Below, piece after piece: positions 1 to 8,767 of a stretch of 64,000 nucleotides of DNA. Within the stretch, counting starts at the first letter, position 1, and the number at the start of each line of letters is the position of its first letter. Both the position numbers and the translations under genes were made by a program. Location of the stretch: assembly GCF_900104155.1 (NCBI RefSeq), contig NZ_FMYB01000018.1, forward strand, positions 1-64,000, in the 5' to 3' direction. The DNA is from Butyrivibrio sp. INlla16. Lineage in GTDB: Bacteria; Bacillota; Clostridia; Lachnospirales; Lachnospiraceae. Under the pieces are notes generated by a model. It was not told the DNA's origin, did not search any database, and worked only from the letters and a program-made list of their open reading frames with translations.

Positions 1-170
<170 letters not shown>

Positions 171-392
171 AAATCTATTACTTAAACCCTTTCGGGTCTC
201 AGCAATCAAGTTCTCTCTGGCCAGAACATTGCTTGGCTTTGTTCTGTCCGTTTTTACCTAAGTTAGGTTGTTTTGTTCTCTGAATATTCTTTTTGGAATT
301 TTCAGGGTTGCATTACTATTTTATTGTCAAAGTGCTGATAAATACTGGGCTCGCGGGCTTTTTGTTTACTGCCGTGCGCCGCAGCGATATTT

Positions 393-421
393 AATATATC
401 ACTAAGGTTATATAGTGTCAA
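393..421 (-). promoter_or_regulatory. rRNA operon promoter (-35/-10)
   Basis: On the minus strand a perfect TTGACA (416-421) is followed after 17 nt by TATATT (393-398), pointing at the 16S gene about 220 nt downstream. A second TTGACA (325-330) lies closer to the 16S gene but has no good -10 at the right distance. The gap 171-514 otherwise holds the AT-rich rRNA leader and no convincing gene. Confidence 0.7.
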
Positions 422-514
422 CAATAAATTTGAATTTTTTTTCAAAAAATCAAAATTTTTTTTTGCGTTTCCCATATTCCCTGATATATACTGAGTTTTC
501 ACGTAATAATATCT

Positions 515-1525
515 CTATATTTTCTTGGATTTTTCATATTGCAATGCCGTTTTTGATAAAAATCCAATTACTTCCACCGGATATTCGCCAATCGCAGTCT
601 CTCCCGTAACCATTACAGAGGATGCTCCATCCGCAACAGCATTATAAATGTCGCTTACTTCTGCCCTGGTTGGAATGGGACTGTGTTCCATCGATGCCAG
701 CATCTGGGTAACTACCATAAAACGTTTTGATCTGGTTCGACATTCTTTTGATATACGCTTCTGTACATACGGCAGCTCCCAAAGAGGCATCGCATTTCCA
801 AGGTCACCTCTGGCAATTACTATCTCATCGCATTCATCCATTATATCCGGAAGCATTCCAACGCCATCCATGTTTTCGATTTTGGCGTATATCTCTATTT
901 TATCTCCACCTGCATCATCCAATGTTTTTCTAAGTATTTGAATATCCTGCCTGTTCCTGACAAAAGGCTGCATGACACCGGTCACCCCGAGCTTAACTGC
1001 GTCACTGATATTGCTAATATCATCAGATGTAAGTGTTGGCATCAGAATTGTTTTTCCTTTAATCAGAATACTTTTCCTACTATTAAGTATTCCGCCTCTG
1101 ATTATTTTGAGTATTGCCTCATTGTTGCTCCTATGTTCTACTCCGGCAAGTATCTTCCCGTCATCAAGAAGTATCTCATCTCCTTCTTCCATCTCTTCAA
1201 ATATTCTTTTATCGAGAGGGATAACATCAGAGATTACTCCATGATAGCCTTCACACCTAACCGGTATTTCATCTCCGGAACATAAATTTATTTCTTTTTG
1301 AAGATTGCCGATTCTAAGCTCAGGCCCTTGCAGATCGATAAGGATTTTGGGATCTATACATACAGATTCGGCAGCCCTTTTTACAAAATTAAGCAGTTCC
1401 TCATTATCTCTTAGCATAACGTGTGACAAATTAATTCTCACCCCTGTCATGCCTGCCATAAACATAGCTTTTAGCGTTGCTTCATCATTACAGCTTGGTC
1501 CTAGTGTTCCAAAAATATCCACCAT
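515..1525 (-). CDS. pyruvate kinase-like protein, short form lacking the C-terminal domain
   Basis: Matches the catalytic barrel of pyruvate kinase (phosphoenolpyruvate + ADP to pyruvate + ATP). Seen in order: GTLGPSC (family CTIGPAS), RINLSH, LIDLQGPELRIG, AKIENMDGV with the catalytic Lys and metal-binding Glu, IARGDLG with the metal-binding Asp, VTQMLASM, PTRAEVSDIYNAV and VTGETAIGEYPVE. From the ATG at 1525 the protein is 336 residues, against about 470-585 for usual enzymes, and it stops where the allosteric C-terminal domain should begin. Many motif positions are non-consensus, so it is probably a divergent paralog, not the main glycolytic enzyme. The start at 1525 is chosen because MVDIFGTLGPSC aligns with the family N-terminus; an upstream ATG at 1588 would overlap the capA-like gene by 29 nt. 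It is the last gene before the rRNA operon. Confidence 0.85.
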   Translation of the reverse strand: MVDIFGTLGPSCNDEATLKAMFMAGMTGVRINLSHVMLRDNEELLNFVKRAAESVCIDPKILIDLQGPELRIGNLQKEINLCSGDEIPVRCEGYHGVISDVIPLDKRIFEEMEEGDEILLDDGKILAGVEHRSNNEAILKIIRGGILNSRKSILIKGKTILMPTLTSDDISNISDAVKLGVTGVMQPFVRNRQDIQILRKTLDDAGGDKIEIYAKIENMDGVGMLPDIMDECDEIVIARGDLGNAMPLWELPYVQKRISKECRTRSKRFMVVTQMLASMEHSPIPTRAEVSDIYNAVADGASSVMVTGETAIGEYPVEVIGFLSKTALQYEKSKKI

Positions 1526-1559
1526 AAATTTAATCTCATTCTCCAATCCGACTATACTA

Positions 1560-2864
1560 TCAGTCCCATGTATCTCCCCATACCTCATTGCACAGCTCTA
1601 TGCACTTTTCTTTTGAAAAGGAACTGTCCTGTGCAATTATTGCATTTACTGCTGCAAGCTCCTCGGGATAATCTCGCAGTGGAAAAACCCTGATTCCGCC
1701 TTTTTCATCTGACACATGACAGACAAGGGCCTTTACTCCATAATCAGATATGGAAGTAACACCATCACTGTCCTTTGTTATGGTAACACCTGCCATTCCG
1801 CCAACCATTCTGTTGGTGGTCCCTTCACCTGTTCCGGAAGTCCAGTTTACAAAATTGCCTAAAGAATAGTAGACAAGCATTTTGTCGTCAATAAACTCAA
1901 TAGGCTCTATAACATGCGGATGCGTTCCAATGACGAGATCTGCTCCATGCTCCTCAAATATACCTGTCCATTTTTGCTGTGACGAGTCCGGGGTAAGACG
2001 ATACTCCGTACCCCAATGCGGAAATACAACAGTAAAATCAGCATTTTGCTCTGCATATTCCAGATCTTTTATGACTTTATCTTCCTCCAGAAGGTCAACT
2101 GCATACGGCATATCAGCAGGCTGCGAGATGCCATTTGTTCCGTATGTATAATTAAGAAGCGCGATTTTGATTCCGTTTCTTTCTATAATATCTACACGTT
2201 CTTTATCTTCCGCTGTCTCGTTTATACCTATGACTGTTATGTCCGGATAGTTTTCGTTCCAAAAGTTGCAGGTATTTAAAAGACCACTTTTTCCTTTATC
2301 AAGTACATGATTTGTTGCATGGCATATGACATCAAATCCGGAGTTTACAAGGGCATCTCCTATAGCATAAGGAGCGTTGAAAGCAGGATATCCGCTTATG
2401 CCCAGTTCTTCACCGCCTATGATAACTTCCTCGTTAACAACCGCAATATCATAAGATGAGATATCATCCTTCATCTCTGAAAATATGGGCGCAAAATCGT
2501 AAGTTCCGTTATCGTCGCATGATCTCTCCTCTATAGGCGTGTGCAGCAAAATATCTCCAACCATGCAAAGTGTCAGGGTATTTTCCGCAGGTTGAGCCTC
2601 TGATTGATCGGATTGATCCGGTTGATCTGTCTCTTCTGCCTCTACTGTTTCTGCCTCTACTGTTTCTATCTCTACTTCTTCCTGCTCAGATTGTCCGGTT
2701 TGCCCGTCACTATGCTCTGATGGTTTTTCCGTATTCTCCAGATTTTCCTGATTCACAGATTCAGGCTGCTTTTGAGCCACTGTATGTTCTTTACCGCAAC
2801 CGCAAGCAAAAAGTAAGATGACAAGCATCTTAGTCAAAGGTCTTTTCATAATATTATTACTCAT
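1560..2864 (-). CDS. CapA-family (poly-gamma-glutamate capsule type) lipoprotein
   Basis: A 434-residue predicted lipoprotein. The N-terminus (KRPLTKMLVILLFACGC) is a lipoprotein signal with Cys21 as likely lipid anchor. Residues 24-95 are an acidic Glu/Gln/Thr-rich linker containing short direct repeats (ETVEAETVEAEE; DQSDQ). From residue 101 a CapA/PGA_cap metallophosphatase-like domain begins with MVGDILLH, then VVNEE, CHATNHVLD, FPHWGTEY and IGTHPHVIEP, which are the family's metal-site motifs. CapA proteins are linked to poly-gamma-glutamate export, but most family members outside Bacillus have no proven role. The start overlaps the stop of the upstream metallo-hydrolase gene by 8 nt, which suggests translational coupling. 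Confidence 0.88.
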   Translation of the reverse strand: MSNNIMKRPLTKMLVILLFACGCGKEHTVAQKQPESVNQENLENTEKPSEHSDGQTGQSEQEEVEIETVEAETVEAEETDQPDQSDQSEAQPAENTLTLCMVGDILLHTPIEERSCDDNGTYDFAPIFSEMKDDISSYDIAVVNEEVIIGGEELGISGYPAFNAPYAIGDALVNSGFDVICHATNHVLDKGKSGLLNTCNFWNENYPDITVIGINETAEDKERVDIIERNGIKIALLNYTYGTNGISQPADMPYAVDLLEEDKVIKDLEYAEQNADFTVVFPHWGTEYRLTPDSSQQKWTGIFEEHGADLVIGTHPHVIEPIEFIDDKMLVYYSLGNFVNWTSGTGEGTTNRMVGGMAGVTITKDSDGVTSISDYGVKALVCHVSDEKGGIRVFPLRDYPEELAAVNAIIAQDSSFSKEKCIELCNEVWGDTWD

Positions 2865-3465
2865 ATTTCCTTAGTAGTTCATTGCTGATAAATGGTTGAC
2901 TCTTTTGCCTTAGAGCAAAAATTTCTTTGAGATTTCCAAGTACATAGTCTCGGTCGTGAATCGTGTTATCATGACTAAGGACTGCCTTGCTGAAAGTTAT
3001 ACTCTCAAGAAGCGCTATTTCATCATGCAATAGCGATACGTTGTATCCCTTTGTGCTGCTGTAAAAGGAATCACCCAGAAAAAGATACTCATCATTAACA
3101 ACCACGCAGAGAGAATCTTTTGCATGACTGTTTTTTATAGGAAGAATTCTTATGCTAATTCCGTCGTTTATTTTTATTTCTGTTTCAACTATCGTTCCTT
3201 TTCCTATAGTCTTCCGGGTGTGTTTTCCAACATAAAGATTATCGTCGGAAATATTGATTCGATTCATGTTTTCGCTGTGATCCTGATGAAAATGAGTGAT
3301 GATAATTTTCTTTTTATCGATGCTGTTTATATACTCAAATGCTGCATCATTGCTGCCTGCATCTATAATATATGTATATTCGTTTCCTTCTATAAAATAT
3401 ATATCTGCAGACAGCGGGTTATCAGATGATTCCAGGAATTTGATTTTTTCATCTATTCGTGTCAT
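2857..3465 (-). CDS. MBL-fold metallo-hydrolase
   Basis: A 202-residue protein with the metallo-beta-lactamase signature THFHQDHSENM near residues 57-67, a second metal-site segment KNSHAKDSLC, and LFLGDSFYS supplying the bridging Asp. The short size, without an extra domain, fits the broad hydrolase group (glyoxalase II and RNase Z-like fold) but does not identify a substrate. It lies 30 nt downstream of the LUD-domain gene and overlaps the CapA-like gene, so all are probably one transcript. No signal peptide is seen, so it is probably cytoplasmic. Confidence 0.85.
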   Translation of the reverse strand: MTRIDEKIKFLESSDNPLSADIYFIEGNEYTYIIDAGSNDAAFEYINSIDKKKIIITHFHQDHSENMNRINISDDNLYVGKHTRKTIGKGTIVETEIKINDGISIRILPIKNSHAKDSLCVVVNDEYLFLGDSFYSSTKGYNVSLLHDEIALLESITFSKAVLSHDNTIHDRDYVLGNLKEIFALRQKSQPFISNELLRKYE

Positions 3466-3495
3466 GTAATGAGCCTCTTATTCAAATCCGTCAAA

Positions 3496-4125
3496 TTAAA
3501 ATCCCAGAATATCGTTCACAAGAATTACATGTATTCTGCCTTCATGTCTTGAAAATCTCGTAATCAAAAACTGACAGCAAATGGTATCCGGAGATTTACA
3601 ATCCATGCATGCACCGGTTTTTGCACATGGTGTGGAGAGTCCAAAACGCTGAGCATTAATCGGAGCTGCCACATTTCGTGCTCTCTTCATAGCGCCGTCA
3701 AGATCGTCACAGATTTTATTCATTCCTACTATAAAGAGAACCTTTTTAGGCCCCTGGGCTATAGCGGATACTCTGTTAGAATTTCCATCAATGTTCACTA
3801 TTATGCCATCTTCTGTCATTGCATTTGCGCTTGAAAGAAATACATCCGCATCATAAGCCGCAAGCATTGCAGCTCTTTTATCCGTAGCAGCATCTCTGCC
3901 GATAAAGTTGTAGTTTCCGTTTTTCACAGCATCTACAAGTCCTATCTCGTGAGCCGACACCGCTCCACCCATGGTAACCGTGCTGCCTTCCTCAATGATT
4001 TCAAGAGCCTTCTTTACAGCTTCTTCTCTTGTAGCTGCGTAGTAACCGCTCATATTTCTTGATTCAAGACCTTTTATTACCTTCTGAGCCAGCAGCTCGT
4101 TTCTCTTTGTAATATTCTCGTTCAT
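3496..4125 (-). CDS. LUD-domain (lactate utilisation, DUF162) protein
   Basis: A 209-residue protein of the LUD/LutC-like family. Typical features are the Asn/Lys-rich start, SGYYAATREEAVKKALEII, the Gly-rich VTMGGAVSAHEIG, DVFLSSANAMTEDG, IVNIDGNSNRVSAIAQGPKKVLF and VGMNKI. A Cys cluster (PCAKTGACMDCKSPDTICC) near the C-terminus suggests metal binding. LutC proteins work with LutA and LutB in lactate oxidation; neither is present here, so this is a stand-alone LUD protein of uncertain role, a type common in clostridia. The ATG at 4125 follows GGAGGAGATCAC, a strong ribosome binding site. It is first in the operon running down to the short pyruvate kinase and is divergent from the ArsR-type regulator. 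Confidence 0.85.
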   Translation of the reverse strand: MNENITKRNELLAQKVIKGLESRNMSGYYAATREEAVKKALEIIEEGSTVTMGGAVSAHEIGLVDAVKNGNYNFIGRDAATDKRAAMLAAYDADVFLSSANAMTEDGIIVNIDGNSNRVSAIAQGPKKVLFIVGMNKICDDLDGAMKRARNVAAPINAQRFGLSTPCAKTGACMDCKSPDTICCQFLITRFSRHEGRIHVILVNDILGF

Positions 4126-4201
4126 GTGATCTCCTCCTGTTTTCTTTTAATTTTAACTGTTTCCATTATGAAAACAAAGCCAAACATCGATTTTTATTTT
4201 A

Positions 4202-4231
4202 TTGAAAGCTAGCTGCTTTCTGTGATATTAT
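4202..4231 (+). promoter_or_regulatory. putative promoter of the ArsR-type regulator gene
   Basis: TTGAAA (4202-4207), an 18-nt spacer and TATTAT (4226-4231) lie about 40 nt upstream of the ATG at 4272. Found by eye. Confidence 0.45.
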
Positions 4232-4271
4232 ATTTTTGTTAAATATTTTACTTTTATTTAAAGGAGTAGTC

Positions 4272-5198
4272 ATGCTTCATATTAAATCTTTATCAGAAGG
4301 GCTCGACCTCTTCAAGGCTCTGGGATCTGATGTCAGAATCGAAATCATCAAAATTCTATTGGAAGAAAACGGAATGAACATGAATGAGCTCGCAAGCAGG
4401 CTTAATATTACTAATGGTGCGCTCACAAGCCATATAAGAAAGCTTGAAGAATGCGGTATGATTACTGTCAGCAACGAGACAAACGGACATGGTAATCAGA
4501 AAATCTGCTCTGTTCATGTAGACAAAATTCTTATAGATATTCAGGACGAAGAAAAGAACGAAAATATATATACTGCAGACATCAAGGTTGGACAATTCGC
4601 TGATTACGAAGTTTTTCCTACCTGCGGACTTGCATCCTCAACCAATATTATCGGTGAGGTGGATGACACCAGATACTTCTCTCATCCCGATCGCTACAAT
4701 GCAGATATTCTCTGGTTCACAAAGGGACATGTGGAATATGTAGTTCCAAACTTTATTCCTTTCAATCAGAAAATAGATGAGATATGTATCTCTGCAGAGC
4801 TTTCAAGTGAAGCTCCCGGCGTTAATAATGTGTGGCCTTCAGACATTCATTTTTATCTCAATAATGAGTTTCTTGGAAAATGGATTTCACCCGGAGATTT
4901 CGGTGATGTGAAGGGTATCTTCACTCCGGACTGGTGGTTCCCCAATTGGAATCAGTATGGATTACTTAAAATGCTGGTGATAAATCATCGTGGTACTTTT
5001 ATTGATGGCTTACAGATTTCAGACATCAACATTGATCACTTCAATCTGACAAGCAAAAGTTCAATCAAGTTTAAAATGGCTGTTCCTGAAGACACTGAGC
5101 ATGTGGGCGGTCTGACAATATTTGGTAAGACTTTCGGAAACTACAGTCAGGATATAAATGTAAAGATTGCTTACAGTCCTATTTCTACTGAGGCATAA
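4272..5198 (+). CDS. ArsR-type HTH regulator with a large C-terminal domain
   Basis: A 308-residue protein. Residues about 5-85 form a winged HTH of the ArsR type (LFKALGSDVRIEIIKILLEE, MNELASRLNITNGALTSHIR, KLEECGMI). The remaining 220 residues are Trp/Tyr-rich and strand-rich (GEVDDTRYFSHPDRYNADI, TPDWWFPNWNQYG, FHL-like segments) and look like a beta-sandwich ligand domain; no known family was recognised. The arsenic-binding Cys motif of classic ArsR is absent. The start is the ATG after AAAGGAG at 4272; a TTG at 4236 in frame has no ribosome binding site. It faces the sugar ABC transporter and arabinan enzymes, so it probably senses an arabinan-derived sugar and controls that locus (inference). 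Confidence 0.8.
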   Translation: MLHIKSLSEGLDLFKALGSDVRIEIIKILLEENGMNMNELASRLNITNGALTSHIRKLEECGMITVSNETNGHGNQKICSVHVDKILIDIQDEEKNENIYTADIKVGQFADYEVFPTCGLASSTNIIGEVDDTRYFSHPDRYNADILWFTKGHVEYVVPNFIPFNQKIDEICISAELSSEAPGVNNVWPSDIHFYLNNEFLGKWISPGDFGDVKGIFTPDWWFPNWNQYGLLKMLVINHRGTFIDGLQISDINIDHFNLTSKSSIKFKMAVPEDTEHVGGLTIFGKTFGNYSQDINVKIAYSPISTEA

Positions 5199-5205
5199 AA
5201 ATAAG

Positions 5206-5277
5206 AGCTTCCCCTCATCCGGCACTTCGTGCCACCTTCCCCCCAAAGGGGAAGGCTTTAATTGGGGAAGCTTTTTT
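5206..5277. terminator. bidirectional terminator with a palindromic repeat in its loop
   Basis: Arms AGCTTCCCC (5206-5214) and GGGGAAGCT (5264-5272) are followed by six T. The loop contains a complete copy of the intergenic repeat (5211-5256). It sits between convergent genes (regulator on plus, permease on minus). Confidence 0.75.
5211..5256. repeat. intergenic palindromic repeat, copy 1
   Basis: Has the family layout CCTCATCC, small hairpin (GGCACTTCGTGCC), ACCTTCCCC, then GGGGAAGGC. Four more copies are at about 16605, 22249, 33763 and 54063. Confidence 0.85.
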
Positions 5278-5290
5278 ATTAATCAAAATT

Positions 5291-6217
5291 TTATTTAATA
5301 CCACTTATAGCAATAGATTCAATGATTACTCTCTGGAATAAGAAGAATAATACCAGTGTAGGAAGCATTGCTATTACCGAAGCCGCCATAATAAGCGCAT
5401 AATCACTCTGGATTGCATAGTACGAATTAAAGGATCTGATAACCACCTGCAATGTCCAGTGTTTCTCACTTCTAAGGAAAATCGTAGGTGCAAGATAGTC
5501 ATTCCATATTCCCATAAACCAAAGCATAAGCTGTGTTCCAAGAGCACCCTTCATAAGAGGCAGGAATATTTTGTAGTATATCTCAAAGTAGTTACAGCCA
5601 TCGATTTTTGCTGCATCCATAAGCTCTGTCGGTATGCTGTACAAATTCTGTCTTAGGAAGAATATCATACTGACATTGCCAAAGCATCCAGGGATGATAA
5701 GCGGAGCCAGTGAATTAGTCCATCCAAGCTTTGTAAACAATACATACTGCGGAATCATAACAACTGCAAAAGGAATCATTATTGTTGCAAGAAGCGCAAG
5801 GAATAGTGCATTTTTCCCGCGAAAGTTCATCTTTGCAAATGCAAATGCCGCAAGCGATGAGGTAAATCCACCGATTAACAAAACCGGGATCTCAACAGTA
5901 ACAGTATTGATAATTCCCGAGATAAACTGTCCTTTGCTGAGAACCTGACTATATTTTCCTATAAGAATAGGATTCGGAAATAGTGTCAATGATCCTGATA
6001 ATATTTGATTTTTTGTCATAAATGATGTTGCTACCATATAAATAAGCGGAAACACCATTGTAATTGCAAACAGAAAAAGAACTATGAAGATCACCACGTT
6101 CATGGCCTTCTCTTTCGAAGATGTGACGCGATCACTCTGGTAATCTTTTGCGTTTGCTTTTGATCTTCTTGATGAGTCTGAATTCGCATTTGATTTTGCT
6201 TTCAGTGCAAGTTCCAT
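5291..6217 (-). CDS. carbohydrate ABC transporter permease (MalG/CUT1 type)
   Basis: A 308-residue inner-membrane permease with about six predicted TM segments. The cytoplasmic EAA loop reads MDAAKIDGCNYFEIYYKIFL then PLMKG, the contact site for the ATPase in CUT1 importers. It has a polar N-terminal extension of about 38 residues before the first TM helix (VVIFIVLFLFAITMVFPLIY), longer than usual. GGAGG lies 9 nt before the ATG. It is 13 nt downstream of the second permease and completes the transporter with the binding protein at 7210. No ATPase gene is in the locus, so it probably uses a shared MsmK-like ATPase encoded elsewhere (common for this family). Confidence 0.93.
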   Translation of the reverse strand: MELALKAKSNANSDSSRRSKANAKDYQSDRVTSSKEKAMNVVIFIVLFLFAITMVFPLIYMVATSFMTKNQILSGSLTLFPNPILIGKYSQVLSKGQFISGIINTVTVEIPVLLIGGFTSSLAAFAFAKMNFRGKNALFLALLATIMIPFAVVMIPQYVLFTKLGWTNSLAPLIIPGCFGNVSMIFFLRQNLYSIPTELMDAAKIDGCNYFEIYYKIFLPLMKGALGTQLMLWFMGIWNDYLAPTIFLRSEKHWTLQVVIRSFNSYYAIQSDYALIMAASVIAMLPTLVLFFLFQRVIIESIAISGIK

Positions 6218-6230
6218 CTGTCACACCTCC

Positions 6231-7148
6231 TTAATCTATAGTTTTTACCCATTTATCCTGTCCCCAAAAATTGATGGCAGTGATAATGAATATGATAATC
6301 GCAAGAATTACTGCTACTGCACTACCGTAGCCGAGCTGACCGTTGGTAAACGCCTTTTCATACAGGTAGAACACTACTGTTGCTGCACTGTAGTTCGGTC
6401 CACCTGAAGGTGTCATAACCTGCACTTCTACAAATACCTGGAATCCTCCAATAAGTGAAGTAATAAGTACGTAGAATGTAACAGGTGAAAGCAGCGGCAG
6501 TGTGATGCTCTTAAACTTCTGCCAGCTGTTAGCGCCATCGATCATTGCTGCTTCATAATAATCTCTCGGAATGTTCTGAAGTCCTGCAAGATACAGGATA
6601 ATTGTGCCTCCAAGTCCCTTCCATACCATGAAGATGATGAGGGATATTTTTACCATCAGCTCATCTCCGAGCCAGTTAGGACCATGAAGACCGGTGAGTG
6701 CCTTATAGATTCCGTTTAAAAGACCATAGTCATAGTTGAAAACCCAAGCCCAGAGAATTGACACAGCAACCAGTGAAGAAACAACCGGTACATAGTACAT
6801 TGTAGTGAGAAATCTCTTTCCGGGAATCTTTCTGTTCAATCCCATAGCTACAAGAATTCCAAGAATCATCCCTATCGGGATCCCAATCATATAAATGATA
6901 GTGGTTCCCATAGCTTTCCAGAATTTTGCGTCATTTAAGATTTTGATGTAATTTCTAAGGCCTACAATATTACCCCATAGTGAGTTAATGCCTGTCCATT
7001 TGCTTGTACTGGCAATCAGGGCAAACACAATTGGATATGCCATAAAAAGCATGAACCCCACGAACGGAGCCGCAATAAAGAGCCACGCCCAGCGTTCTTC
7101 TCTCTTTGCCATCGCAGACATCTGAACTTTTACTTTTTTTGATGCCAT
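6231..7148 (-). CDS. carbohydrate ABC transporter permease (MalF/CUT1 type)
   Basis: A 305-residue permease with six TM segments beginning at AWLFIAAPFVGFMLFMAYPI and ending at AVAVILAIIIFIITAINFWG. The EAA loop is YYEAAMIDGANSWQKFKSIT followed by LPLLSP. It pairs with the permease at 5291 to form the membrane pore of a CUT1 oligosaccharide importer. It follows the binding-protein gene after 61 nt that contain a stem-loop, so it is probably expressed at a lower level than the binding protein. The gene order binding protein, MalF type, MalG type is the classic one. Confidence 0.93.
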   Translation of the reverse strand: MASKKVKVQMSAMAKREERWAWLFIAAPFVGFMLFMAYPIVFALIASTSKWTGINSLWGNIVGLRNYIKILNDAKFWKAMGTTIIYMIGIPIGMILGILVAMGLNRKIPGKRFLTTMYYVPVVSSLVAVSILWAWVFNYDYGLLNGIYKALTGLHGPNWLGDELMVKISLIIFMVWKGLGGTIILYLAGLQNIPRDYYEAAMIDGANSWQKFKSITLPLLSPVTFYVLITSLIGGFQVFVEVQVMTPSGGPNYSAATVVFYLYEKAFTNGQLGYGSAVAVILAIIIFIITAINFWGQDKWVKTID

Positions 7149-7163
7149 AAAAAAATACTCCTT

Positions 7164-7195
7164 AAAAATCCAGCCCCTTCATTTGTGAAGGGGCT
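7164..7195 (-). terminator. intercistronic stem-loop between binding protein and permease
   Basis: On the minus strand a perfect 10-bp stem (AGCCCCTTCA/TGAAGGGGCT) with a 4-nt loop is followed by GGATTTTTAAGGAG. A short T run and the next gene's ribosome binding site follow at once, so it is probably a partial terminator or mRNA-stabilising hairpin that keeps binding-protein mRNA above permease mRNA. Confidence 0.65.
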
Positions 7196-7209
7196 AGAAT
7201 GATAACCCA

Positions 7210-8739
7210 TTAGTTTGTCGCAGAATTCTGAAGCTCGATTGCTTCATCAAGAGCTTCCTGCATTTCAGGCTCAACCTGCTGTAAATAATCCTCTACACTG
7301 ATATCGCCATTCTTGATATTGAATACACCTGACCAGAAAGGAGTGAACCACTCAGCATTGTATGTGTAATCTGTTTCCTGAAGTGCTGCTGCATAGTGAT
7401 CATTACCATCAAAATATCCGAAGATTACATCTACATTTGAAGCATAAGGAACTTTGCCGCTGTTTACAGCATCCTTGAACTCACCATAAGCAAGCTCTGT
7501 GATATTAGGAAGCTGGATAGACTCACCAGTTGTGATACCTGATACAGCCTTCTGACCTTCTTCGTCTGTTGAAAGCTTAGCTGCGAGCTGTGCTGCAAGA
7601 TCAGGATTCTCAGATGTTGCAGATACACAGTAACCAACTGATCCCATCCATGTGTGTGATCTTCCGTCACCTGAAGGTCCTACAGGCCATCCGCAAAGGT
7701 TCCACTTGTAAGGGAATGTAGCGTCATCCATGAATGCTGCAACGTCCCATGTTCCACATGCATAGAATGCAACCTGTCCATCAAGCCATCTCTGGTATCC
7801 ACCAAGAGCTGTATCCTGCTCAACTGAAGGTGTAAGACCGTTCTTTGTAAGGTCTGTATAGAATGTAAGCGCTTCCTTAAGAGGCTCATTGTTTGCAACG
7901 TTAACCTTAGTCATGTCATCGTTAAGGAACTTAACTCCGTTTGAATAAAGGAAAGGAGTCATACCAAACTGATCAGCGTTAGCTACACCCCACTGGTCAA
8001 TCTCTCCATCACCATCCTTATCAATTGTGAGCTTCTCACAAACTTCTATGAATTCATCGTATGTATAAGGCTTTTCCGGATCAGGATACTCAAGACCTGC
8101 TGCATCGAAAAGATCCTGGTTGTAAGCAAATGCGAAGCAGGAAAGATCCTTGGGAAGTGCGTAAAGTGAACCGCTTCCAACATTCTTACCATCATAACGG
8201 TAAATCTCCTGTGTTGTTCCCCATACGCTTCCGATTGTGTCAGCATCAACATAATCGTCAAGAGGAAGAACATATCCATTATCTACATAAGAACGAACTG
8301 CTGCAGGTCCTACATAGAATACATCAGGCATATCATTAGCTGTCATGTTAGCAATCATCTTCTGATTGTATTCATCCTGAGTTGTTACTTCAAAAACAAC
8401 TTCCTTGATCTCGTCCTTGTGCTCATCTACGAACTGCTTTACAAGCTCTTCGTAAATCTTCTTCTCATGCTCCTGCATGTAAAGAAATACATGGAGTGTC
8501 TTATCTCCGTTACCTGTAAGTGAGTCAGTTGAAGAACCGTCTGTACTCTCAGCCTCTGCTGCATCAGCAGTTTCTGTTGCATCTCCTGCGTCTGCAGTTT
8601 CTGCTCCACTACCTTCCTCTGTCTTAGCTTCTGTGCTCTCAGCCTCTCCAGCTTCCTCAACTGTTGTTGTAGCACAGCCTGTCAGAGCACTAAGCCCCAT
8701 TACACTTGCCATTGCAATACCTAAAAACTTCCTTCTCAT
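7210..8739 (-). CDS. sugar ABC transporter substrate-binding lipoprotein
   Basis: A 509-residue family 1 extracellular solute-binding protein. The signal MRRKFLGIAMASVMGLSALT ends in the lipobox LTGC, which gives an anchored lipoprotein. Residues 24-75 are a low-complexity Glu/Ala/Thr linker, typical of Lachnospiraceae binding proteins. The ligand domain follows: TANDMPDVFYVG, YALPKDLSCFAFAYNQDLFD, WLDGQVAFYACGTWD and MGSVGYCVSA. It delivers its ligand to the two permeases downstream. The neighbouring GH43 and GH51 genes make arabino-oligosaccharides the likely substrate (inference). AGGAGG lies before the ATG. Its promoter with a candidate operator is at 8768-8815. Confidence 0.94.
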   Translation of the reverse strand: MRRKFLGIAMASVMGLSALTGCATTTVEEAGEAESTEAKTEEGSGAETADAGDATETADAAEAESTDGSSTDSLTGNGDKTLHVFLYMQEHEKKIYEELVKQFVDEHKDEIKEVVFEVTTQDEYNQKMIANMTANDMPDVFYVGPAAVRSYVDNGYVLPLDDYVDADTIGSVWGTTQEIYRYDGKNVGSGSLYALPKDLSCFAFAYNQDLFDAAGLEYPDPEKPYTYDEFIEVCEKLTIDKDGDGEIDQWGVANADQFGMTPFLYSNGVKFLNDDMTKVNVANNEPLKEALTFYTDLTKNGLTPSVEQDTALGGYQRWLDGQVAFYACGTWDVAAFMDDATFPYKWNLCGWPVGPSGDGRSHTWMGSVGYCVSATSENPDLAAQLAAKLSTDEEGQKAVSGITTGESIQLPNITELAYGEFKDAVNSGKVPYASNVDVIFGYFDGNDHYAAALQETDYTYNAEWFTPFWSGVFNIKNGDISVEDYLQQVEPEMQEALDEAIELQNSATN

Positions 8740-8767
8740 GTTAAATCCTCCTAAAAATCCTCAGTTA

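Noticed and set aside
325..330. Second TTGACA as another rRNA promoter
   Set aside because: No acceptable -10 hexamer at 16-18 nt.
302..502. 66-residue frame on the minus strand
   Set aside because: It overlaps the rRNA promoter and leader, is AT-rich with poly-Lys/Asn stretches, and has no ribosome binding site.
2570..2780. Short direct repeats that could be a tandem-repeat locus or CRISPR
   Set aside because: They encode the acidic linker of the CapA-like lipoprotein (ETVEA and DQSDQ repeats). No spacer structure; this is low-complexity coding sequence.
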